Source: GCA-001735895 sp964651385
GTDB lineage: Bacteria; Pseudomonadota; Gammaproteobacteria; GCA-001735895
Direction: 5' to 3'
NCBI GenBank assembly: GCA_964651385.1
Contig: CAZYYM010000050.1
Location: forward strand, 1-24,789
DNA length: 24,789 nt
Shown: positions 1 to 6,229 of the stretch, piece by piece
Numbering within the stretch: the stretch's first letter is position 1
Layout: the number at the start of each line of letters is the position of its first letter
Position numbers and translations under genes: made by a program
Notes under the pieces: generated by a model
Database searches by the model: none
What the model saw: the letters and a program-made list of their open reading frames with translations, nothing else
Told to the model about the DNA's origin: nothing

Positions 1-63
1 GCCCTGAGACTGGTGGATGACCTGGTCGCAGATGGCAAGACACACTTCACTTTTGAAGAATAA
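1..63 (+). CDS. C-terminal tail of an unidentified gene (5' end outside window)
   Basis: Frame 1 is open from the window edge for 20 codons and ends with TAA at 61-63; the other two forward frames close within the first few codons. The tail ends in KTHFTFEE and is too short to assign to a family. Its stop codon overlaps the left inverted repeat of the adjacent transposase element (62-81), so the stop could have been supplied by an insertion. Whether this is a real gene end cannot be settled from 63 bases. Confidence 0.4.
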   Translation, partial: ALRLVDDLVADGKTHFTFEE

Positions 64-81
64 AGGGTCAAGTATAATATT
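62..81 (+). repeat. Left imperfect inverted repeat of the RAYT element
   Basis: The 20 bases at 62-81 match the reverse complement of 1071-1090 at 17 of 20 positions; the core is GGGTCAA on this side and TTGACCCC on the other. The pair brackets the transposase gene and is the likely end of the mobile unit. The repeat also contains a TATAAT hexamer at 73-78. Confidence 0.6.
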
Positions 82-108
82 GACTGCTTATAAATAGTAA
101 TCTAAAAT
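80..108 (+). promoter_or_regulatory. Candidate sigma70 promoter of the RAYT transposase (leaderless transcript)
   Basis: TTGACT at 80-85 and TAAAAT at 103-108 are separated by 17 bases, a near-consensus sigma70 arrangement. Transcription would begin at about 115, next to the ATG at 116, and no Shine-Dalgarno sequence precedes that ATG. This implies leaderless, probably weak, translation. Confidence 0.5.
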
Positions 109-115
109 CCCGCGT

Positions 116-1084
116 ATGCCCCGCCCATTTCGAATAGAATACGAAAATGCCTACTACCACGTCATGAATCGAGGCAGGGGGCGACAGCGTATTTTTCATG
201 GCGACGACTACTTTATATCCTTTCTTTCAATTCTGGAGCAGGCTCACCGACGTTTTGGGTTGCAGATTTTCAGCTATTGCCTGATGAGTAATCATTATCA
301 TTTACTGGTTAAAACGCCGGAAGCCAACCTTGGTCGCGCGATGCGCCATATCAACGGTCTATATACCCAGAATTATAATCGGCTTAAAAACACCGATGGC
401 TCGCTCTTTCGGGGTCGATATAAGGCCATCCTCGTTGAACAGGACAGCTATCAGCTTCAGCTATCGCGCTATATCCATCGAAACCCGATTGATGCCAGGA
501 TGATCGAGAAACTGGATGACTATCGGTGGAGCAGTTATCCCTACTATGTCACCAAACAAAAGACACCGGAATGGCTTTATCAAACTGAGATTTACCAACA
601 GCTAGGCGTCAAGTCTCGCTATCGAAACAGATATCGCGCTTATATTGAAATGGGAGTCGATGAAGAAATCAAGGCGTTTTATCGAAAACGCAATCAGAAA
701 GGTTATTTGGGTAGTGATAAGTTTCGAGACTGGGTATATCGGCATCGACAGGATGACGGTCCGGAAATAGATCAGATAGCATTAAAGCAGTTTCGCCCGG
801 AAATCAATCAGATAACAGAAACGGTCGCCCGCTATTTCAAGGTAAGCTGTGAAAGTATTATCACTAGTCATAGAGGGCGAGTAAACGACAACATACCCCG
901 GTGGCTGGTGATGTATCTGGCGCAGGATATCGGTGGACTGAAACTACGAGAAGTCGCCGATTTTCTGCAATTAAAACGAACTGGTAGTATTCCAACTACG
1001 ATCTCGAAATTGAAACATAGGATTGACAATGATGCCGGGTTGTCGAGGGTAGTAGAGAAAATAAAGCGAGAATATGATATTTGA
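116..1084 (+). CDS. REP-associated tyrosine (Y1/HUH) transposase with DnaA-like C-terminal domain
   Basis: This 322-residue protein belongs to the Y1_Tnp / RAYT family, single-strand transposases related to the IS200/IS605 enzyme. The metal-binding HUH-type motif is seen as NHYHLL (His60, His62). The nucleophile is probably Tyr112, in the segment DSYQLQLSRYIHRNP, with Tyr119 as the alternative. The N-terminus (PRPFRIEYENAYYHVMNRG) is typical of the family, which supports the ATG at 116 despite the lack of a ribosome site. Roughly residues 225-322 resemble the DnaA C-terminal helix-turn-helix domain often found in the longer members. The stop codon (1082-1084) lies inside the right inverted repeat, so coding sequence runs to the end of the element. 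No frameshift is visible and the gene looks intact. It is unrelated to the phosphonate genes that follow. Family assignment is confident; mobility is inference. Confidence 0.9.
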   Translation: MPRPFRIEYENAYYHVMNRGRGRQRIFHGDDYFISFLSILEQAHRRFGLQIFSYCLMSNHYHLLVKTPEANLGRAMRHINGLYTQNYNRLKNTDGSLFRGRYKAILVEQDSYQLQLSRYIHRNPIDARMIEKLDDYRWSSYPYYVTKQKTPEWLYQTEIYQQLGVKSRYRNRYRAYIEMGVDEEIKAFYRKRNQKGYLGSDKFRDWVYRHRQDDGPEIDQIALKQFRPEINQITETVARYFKVSCESIITSHRGRVNDNIPRWLVMYLAQDIGGLKLREVADFLQLKRTGSIPTTISKLKHRIDNDAGLSRVVEKIKREYDI

Positions 1085-1090
1085 CCCCTT
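1071..1090 (-). repeat. Right imperfect inverted repeat of the RAYT element
   Basis: This is the partner of 62-81 (17 of 20 matches in inverted orientation). It includes the last codons and stop of the transposase. Immediately outside it, 1088-1108 is a perfect tandem duplication of the 10-mer CTTGCTTTTG, which may mark a junction scar or simple slippage. Confidence 0.6.
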
Positions 1091-1195
1091 GCTTTTGCTT
1101 GCTTTTGCACGGATCTGGTACTGGATGCCCGCGATAAATATATTACAAAGAATCGACATTCGCGCAGTCTGCAAGAAATAAAAAAGGCGGCTCCA

Positions 1196-2623
1196 TCACC
1201 ACGGTAAAGAAAAAGTTTTGACCGTTGTATAACTATTCATCGCTTCGATTACGCCTTCTTTATATCCAAGCCCTGAATCCTTAATACCACCAAAAGGCGA
1301 CATCTCAATACGGTAACCGGGAACTTCCCAAATATTAACTGTGCCGGTCTGCAGTTCGTTGATAAAACGAATAGTGTCATCCATGCGATTAGTACAAACA
1401 CCTGAAGACAGCCCAAATGCCGTAGAATTTGCAACTGTAATAGCATGATCGATATCGCGCACACGGATGATCGGAACCGGCGGGCCGAAAGTTTCTTCGA
1501 CGACGAGCTCGCAATCGGCAGGAACATGGTCGAGTACGGTTGGAGAATAGACAGCGCCCTGACGGTCGTTGCCATACAGCAGGGTTGCTCCTTTGTTGAT
1601 AGCATCGTTGACGCGGTTCTGGAACAAAATAGCAGATTGTTCATTGATTACGGTGCCCACGTCGGTGTCCGGATCCATCGGGTCCCCATATTTGAGTTTG
1701 GCGGCTTTCTCGGAGACCAGAGCGGCAAATTCATCGGCGATCGAGTCAATGCAAAGCACTCTTTTAACGGCGGTACAACGCTGACCCGAATTCTTCGTAG
1801 CCCCGGCGACCGCCAGTTCTGCAGCTTTGTCGAGATCGGCATCGTCCATCACAATCAAGGGTGCGTTGCCGCCGAGCTCGAGCACGGTTCTGCGATAACC
1901 GGCGTTTTCGGCGATGTACTTGCCGACCGGCACGCTGCCGGTAAATGAAATCAGGTCGATGTGCTTATTGGTCAGCATTTCGTCGCCCATATCTTCTGGA
2001 AGGCCGGTGACAACCGATAACATTTCGACTGGTAATCCGGCCTCGTAGCAAATGTCAGCCAGGAGTAATGCGGTTAGCGGAGTCTGCTCGGTTGGTTTGG
2101 CCACCATGCAGTTATTTGTGGCGATTGACGGTGCAATTTTATGTGAAATCATGTTCAACGGATGGTTGAATGGGGTAATCGCCGAGATTGCGGTGAGCGG
2201 TTCGCGTTGGCTGAAAATCTTTCGTTGCTTACCGTGGGGTGTTAAATCACAGGAAAAGATTTGTCCGTCATCGTTGATACAGAGTTGGCCGGCCAGGCTG
2301 TATACATCGAATGCACGACCGACTTCATAGGTGCTGTCCTTTTTGCTCAAACCGCACTCGGCGGTTATCAGGTTAGAGATTTCTTCCTTGCGATCAACAA
2401 TATCATGCGCAATTTTAGTTAAAATTTGTTGGCGGTCGTACCGTGTGAGCTTTGGTTTATAGCTCGCAGCAATATCAAAAGCATTGGCAACTTGCGCACG
2501 GCTTGCGCGCGGTACGGTACCGACCAGTTCATTGTTGTAAGGATTAAAGACCTCAACGACCTGGTCGGCATCGCCATCTAGCAGTTTTCCCGCGATGCGC
2601 ATTTTTTCGTGTCTGACTGTCAT
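1196..2623 (-). CDS. phnY: Phosphonoacetaldehyde dehydrogenase
   Basis: An NAD(P)-dependent aldehyde dehydrogenase of 475 residues, the usual length for the superfamily. It would oxidise phosphonoacetaldehyde to phosphonoacetate, the middle step of the PhnW-PhnY-PhnA route. Visible catalytic features are PFNHPLN with Asn153, VAKPTE with Lys176, FTGSVPVG at 227-234, general base Glu249 in LELGG, and nucleophile Cys283 in NSGQRCTAVKR. Sequence alone would only give aldehyde dehydrogenase; the substrate comes from context, because it lies 21 bp downstream of phnA and beside phnW. The ATG at 2623 is preceded by an AGGT-type ribosome site about 11 bases upstream; a second ATG at codon 8 has none. 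It is probably co-transcribed with phnA. No terminator is evident in the 111 bases between it and the transposase. Confidence 0.9.
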   Translation of the reverse strand: MTVRHEKMRIAGKLLDGDADQVVEVFNPYNNELVGTVPRASRAQVANAFDIAASYKPKLTRYDRQQILTKIAHDIVDRKEEISNLITAECGLSKKDSTYEVGRAFDVYSLAGQLCINDDGQIFSCDLTPHGKQRKIFSQREPLTAISAITPFNHPLNMISHKIAPSIATNNCMVAKPTEQTPLTALLLADICYEAGLPVEMLSVVTGLPEDMGDEMLTNKHIDLISFTGSVPVGKYIAENAGYRRTVLELGGNAPLIVMDDADLDKAAELAVAGATKNSGQRCTAVKRVLCIDSIADEFAALVSEKAAKLKYGDPMDPDTDVGTVINEQSAILFQNRVNDAINKGATLLYGNDRQGAVYSPTVLDHVPADCELVVEETFGPPVPIIRVRDIDHAITVANSTAFGLSSGVCTNRMDDTIRFINELQTGTVNIWEVPGYRIEMSPFGGIKDSGLGYKEGVIEAMNSYTTVKTFSLPW

Positions 2624-2644
2624 AATATTTGCTACCTGAAAGAA

Positions 2645-3901
2645 TTAGGCATGGCTGGCATGATTTAATGCCACATTGAAAATATCGAAATTACGCAGTG
2701 TATGCGGATTGTCTAAACCGTCTACCGGTCGACTGACAATGAATGGCACCCGCTGTTCGGTGACACCCCCGTGCGACCGTAAAGGTGCCTGGAGGCCGGA
2801 CAAATCGTGCCTGTCTTTTGTGGTACCAATGACCGTATTTTTGTTTGATACAAGGATCAGGTCGCCCATGCGGTCCTTGGCCAATTCAAAATGCTCGCAA
2901 CCCTGCCGATTATCGTAAACCGCTTCCATGCCCGGGATAGATAACAGCTCTGATTTGATAGAATCGATATCAGCAGCGTCAGGCAGATACACCGTGGCGA
3001 AAGAACCCAGTGCACCGTGATGCACGACGTATGGATCGGTAATCGGCAATATAACCCGTGCCGAACCCGGGGACAGGATGCGATCCATTTCATCCTGTAG
3101 ATAAATGACGTTGGGTGCGCCGGTATCATCGTGCTTGGCATTCATGCCGTGATCGGCGGTGAGCGCTATGGTAGCGCCGAGCGCGTCGAGCTGCCCCCAA
3201 TAGCTATCCATCATCGCGTAAAAGGAATTGGCCCCATCACTGCCGGGTGCAAATTTGTGCTGAATGTAATCGGTGGTCGACAGATACATTAAATCGGGCC
3301 GGACGCTTTCCAAAAGTTTGACGCCGGCGGCGAAAATGAACTCGGATAATTCGGCGCTATAAACCGATGGTACCTCCATGCCAACCATATCGAGCACATT
3401 ATCGATGCCGTTTTCTTCGAAGTTAACCCGATCGGATTTTTCCGAGGAGAAACAGATCGCGCCGCCCTCACCATATATCAGTTGATTGCCGAGTAATCGC
3501 CGCAATTTGTCCTTGGCTGTAACGATCGCAATTTTAGCCCCGGCATCCTGGAAGGCTTTAAAGATAGTCGGGGTACGTAGCAAATGTGGCTCGTTCATCA
3601 TTACTTCGCGATCATTCTCGCGGTCGTAATAAAAATTACCACAAATTCCATGAACCACTGGTGCGACGCCGGTGACAATAGAAATATTATTCGGATTGGT
3701 AAAACTCGGCACCACGCAAAGCGCACGCAAATCCGCTCCCTGACTTTCGACCACCTTTTTCATCCACGGCATGAAACCGGCCTCAATAGCCTTTTCGATA
3801 TAGTCCGGCTCTGAACCGTCGATACAAACCACGACGCAGGGTTGTTGAGGCCAGCGATACTCGCGTCCATTGACGCTTACATTTGGTTTTGAAGATATCA
3901 T
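2645..3901 (-). CDS. phnA: Phosphonoacetate hydrolase
   Basis: A 418-residue member of the alkaline phosphatase superfamily that cleaves phosphonoacetate to acetate and phosphate using two zinc ions, the last step of 2-AEP breakdown. The expected metal ligands are all present: Asp28 in CIDGSEPDY, nucleophile Thr68 in PSFTNPNN, Asp211 and His215 in TTDYIQH, Asp250-His251 in TADHGMN, and His377 in RSHGG. This order and spacing match the characterised Sinorhizobium enzyme as I recall it, with six of seven positions numerically identical. No signal peptide is seen, so it should be cytoplasmic. It is the first gene of a phnA-phnY unit. The region upstream of its ATG carries a candidate activator box and -10, arranged as at phnW. 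The ribosome site is weak. Confidence 0.95.
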   Translation of the reverse strand: MISSKPNVSVNGREYRWPQQPCVVVCIDGSEPDYIEKAIEAGFMPWMKKVVESQGADLRALCVVPSFTNPNNISIVTGVAPVVHGICGNFYYDRENDREVMMNEPHLLRTPTIFKAFQDAGAKIAIVTAKDKLRRLLGNQLIYGEGGAICFSSEKSDRVNFEENGIDNVLDMVGMEVPSVYSAELSEFIFAAGVKLLESVRPDLMYLSTTDYIQHKFAPGSDGANSFYAMMDSYWGQLDALGATIALTADHGMNAKHDDTGAPNVIYLQDEMDRILSPGSARVILPITDPYVVHHGALGSFATVYLPDAADIDSIKSELLSIPGMEAVYDNRQGCEHFELAKDRMGDLILVSNKNTVIGTTKDRHDLSGLQAPLRSHGGVTEQRVPFIVSRPVDGLDNPHTLRNFDIFNVALNHASHA

Positions 3902-3932
3902 ATTGCTAAATTAACGCGATTCGGAGTGACAC

Positions 3933-3970
3933 ACTATACCGACTTCTGTGTTATGGAGTTAAATCGATAT
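3933..3970 (-). promoter_or_regulatory. phnA promoter: candidate LysR box plus -10
   Basis: Read on the minus strand, ATATCGATTT (3970-3961) is followed after exactly 22 bases by TATAGT (3938-3933), and the phnA ATG lies 31 bases further. The same 10-mer with the same 22-base spacing to a TATA-type -10 precedes phnW (4990-5027). No good -35 is present, as expected of an activator-dependent promoter. The box sits just upstream of the -35 position, where LysR activators contact polymerase. A second ATATTTCG-type repeat pair occurs at 3967-3974 and 4000-4007. The rest of this 158-base gap (3902-4059) shows nothing else clear. Confidence 0.55.
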
Positions 3971-4059
3971 TTCGTATGAACAATATTGATTATAACTATA
4001 TATTTCGACTGGGCAATCCTCAAACACTCCTTTGCGACTGCATCTCCGAAGTGCACTTT

Positions 4060-4968
4060 TCAGGGGTGGTAATTTTTAACGTCTGCTGACTCACTTTTCG
4101 TATTTGTTTGAATCATTTCGAGGAAAGCATTCGTGACTCGCAGGTTGAGCCGCTCTTTCAAACAAATAATAAACTCAGCATGTATCAAATCAGCATTGCT
4201 CACCTGCAGAGTATGCAGTCGGGTATCGGCGACCAGCTCGTGTTCAGCAACAATGCCGACTCCGAAACCCGCGGCCACTGCCTCGCGTACACCTTCGCGT
4301 CCGGTGATTTCCATGGCGTCGTTTAACTGACCGCCCATGCGGTCGACTGCGTCTTCGAAAATAGAGCGGGTCCGCGAGCCCGGTTCGCGCAAGATGATGC
4401 GTTTTTCGAGCAGTTCTTCCATGCTGATTGATCGCCTCCCGGCCCAGGCGTGACTTTCGTTGACAAATACAACCAGTCGTCCCGGTTCTAGCGGAATCGA
4501 AAACAGGCGGTCGTCGCTTTCGGGAATATTCGGCAGGAAGGCGATATCGCTACGTCCGGACTCCAGCCAGGTCATGAGCTGGCTGGAGTTACCATATTGA
4601 ATCGAAATCTGAATGCCCGGATAAAGCCGCTGAAACTGGGCTAGTAAAGGTGTGACGATATATGGTGCATCTGCAGCTACCAATAGCTTACCGGTAGTTA
4701 AAGCCCTCGCCGAGAGAAATAACTGTTCGACATCTTCTTCGTGTCGAAACAACTGTCGGGTAATCACCAAAGCCGATTTGCCAATATCAGTGAGTTCAAT
4801 ATGTCTTCCATGTCGAATGAATAATTTAAGGCCGTAGCGTTCTTCGAGTTCTTTCACCTGCCCGGACAGGGTTGGCTGAGTGATATGCAGTGCCTCAGCC
4901 GCTCGCGTGAAGCTGCCCTGCGTTGCGACAGCATGAAAAGAGCGCAAATGTGCATGTGATATCGGCAT
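4060..4968 (-). CDS. LysR-family transcriptional regulator of the 2-AEP genes
   Basis: A 302-residue LysR-type regulator of normal family length. Residues 1-60 form the winged helix-turn-helix (LRSFHAVATQGSFTRAAEALHITQPTLSGQVKELEERYGLKLF), and about 90-295 form the periplasmic-binding-protein-like effector domain. It lies between the divergent phnA-phnY and phnW arms, as LysR activators of phosphonate operons often do; in Pseudomonas a LysR protein called PhnR controls phosphonoacetate hydrolase. The effector is probably 2-AEP or a pathway intermediate (inference). Its ATG at 4968 is 21 bases from the box ATATCGATTT (4990-4999), so it could also repress its own transcription. AGGAA lies almost against the ATG, which suggests modest translation. 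Confidence 0.88.
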   Translation of the reverse strand: MPISHAHLRSFHAVATQGSFTRAAEALHITQPTLSGQVKELEERYGLKLFIRHGRHIELTDIGKSALVITRQLFRHEEDVEQLFLSARALTTGKLLVAADAPYIVTPLLAQFQRLYPGIQISIQYGNSSQLMTWLESGRSDIAFLPNIPESDDRLFSIPLEPGRLVVFVNESHAWAGRRSISMEELLEKRIILREPGSRTRSIFEDAVDRMGGQLNDAMEITGREGVREAVAAGFGVGIVAEHELVADTRLHTLQVSNADLIHAEFIICLKERLNLRVTNAFLEMIQTNTKSESADVKNYHP

Positions 4969-4989
4969 TTCCTATTCTAACCATAAAGT

Positions 4990-5027
4990 ATATCGATTTG
5001 ATAGATAGTATTGAGCCGCGCTATAAA
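4990..5027 (+). promoter_or_regulatory. phnW promoter: candidate LysR box plus -10
   Basis: ATATCGATTT at 4990-4999 is followed by 22 bases and TATAAA at 5022-5027; the phnW ATG is 32 bases further. Both the box and the spacing repeat what is seen upstream of phnA. The wider stretch TATCGATTTGATA contains a TATC-N5-GATA dyad, compatible with a LysR T-N11-A type site. The 91-base gap between LysR and phnW would let one bound complex act on both genes. Confidence 0.55.
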
Positions 5028-5059
5028 TCTCAATCAATATTAACAGCAGGTACTAGTCT

Positions 5060-6199
5060 ATGAGTACAACCGTTCGTTCACCGACAGGCGATCCCTATTT
5101 AATGACCCCCGGTCCGCTGACGACATCGGCTGGCGTCAAACAGGCGATGCTGCACGATTATGGCTCGCGTGATCAGAGCTTTATTGAAACCAATGCACGC
5201 ATGCTGGATCGGCTGGTTAACATTGTTAACGGTGAAGGTACACATGTCTGTGTACCATTACAGGGCAGTGGTACTTTTTCGGTTGAGGCCATGATCGGTT
5301 GTTTTGTGCCGAGCGATGGCAAACTGCTGATTCTAATCAATGGTGCGTATGGACAGCGTATTGCCAAAATCTGTGATTATTACAAACGCGAGTATATAAT
5401 TCAGGAATGCGCGGAAGACCAGCCGGTTAAGCTTGATAAACTTGACGCCGAACTTAATACGGACCGCAGTATCACGCACGTCGTGGTAGTTTATTGCGAA
5501 ACGACTTCAGGCCTGTTGAATCCGCTCAAAGCGGTTTCCGAGGTTGTTGCGAGACATGGGCGTAGATTGTTAATCGATGCCATGAGTGCTTTCGGCGCGT
5601 TGCCGCTGGATGCACGCGAGATTACCTTCGATGCGGTCGTCGCTTCCAGTAACAAGTGTCTCGAAGGTGCGCCTGGCATGGGGTTTTGTATTGCGGAAAA
5701 AGCCGCAATCGAGAAGACAGCCGGTAATTCGCCGTCTTTGAGTCTCGATCTATACGATCAGTGGCAAGCGATGAACAGGAATCAACAATGGCGCTTCACA
5801 CCGCCGACCCATGTGCTTCTGGCGTTTGATCAGGCATTGAACGAGTTCGACGAAGAAGGCGGCGTCGAGGGGCGTGGTGGTCGATATCGCCGGAATTGTG
5901 AACTTCTGGTCAATGGCATGCGTAAACTTGGTTTTGAGACATTACTTGCCGATGAATTGCAGGCGCCGATTATCATTACCTTCCATATGCCGATAAATCC
6001 CGAGTTCGATTTCAATGTGTTTTACGATGGACTCAAGGATCAGGGCTATGTCATATATCCGGGTAAACTCACCGTTGCCGACAGCTTTCGTATGGGCTGT
6101 ATAGGGCGTCTGCACCGGGAGCAGATGCTGGGTGCGCTCGATGCGGTTCAAAATATTCTGGCCGAAATTGGTATTGAGAAAATAATCAATAAAGAATAG
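5060..6199 (+). CDS. phnW: 2-aminoethylphosphonate:pyruvate aminotransferase
   Basis: A 379-residue class V (fold type I) PLP-dependent aminotransferase. It moves the amino group of 2-AEP to pyruvate, giving phosphonoacetaldehyde and alanine, the first step of the pathway completed by PhnY and PhnA. Family hallmarks are MTPGPLTTS near residues 15-23, QGSGTFSVEAM at 69-79, Asp173 in LLIDAMSAFGALP, and the PLP lysine Lys199 in SSNKCLEGAPGMGF. The length is slightly above the usual 360-370. AGCAGG at 5045-5050 gives a ribosome site 9 bases before the ATG. It is followed after 30 bp by the flavoprotein gene, probably in one transcript. No phosphonatase (phnX) is seen in the window, so the dehydrogenase/hydrolase branch is used. 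Confidence 0.95.
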   Translation: MSTTVRSPTGDPYLMTPGPLTTSAGVKQAMLHDYGSRDQSFIETNARMLDRLVNIVNGEGTHVCVPLQGSGTFSVEAMIGCFVPSDGKLLILINGAYGQRIAKICDYYKREYIIQECAEDQPVKLDKLDAELNTDRSITHVVVVYCETTSGLLNPLKAVSEVVARHGRRLLIDAMSAFGALPLDAREITFDAVVASSNKCLEGAPGMGFCIAEKAAIEKTAGNSPSLSLDLYDQWQAMNRNQQWRFTPPTHVLLAFDQALNEFDEEGGVEGRGGRYRRNCELLVNGMRKLGFETLLADELQAPIIITFHMPINPEFDFNVFYDGLKDQGYVIYPGKLTVADSFRMGCIGRLHREQMLGALDAVQNILAEIGIEKIINKE

Positions 6200-6229
6200 C
6201 CTGCCGATAATTATCAACAGGAGGCTCTC

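Noticed and set aside
1445..1948. Plus-strand open frame of 167 codons within phnY
   Set aside because: It is an antisense shadow of a strongly conserved aldehyde dehydrogenase, with no ribosome site or recognisable domain.
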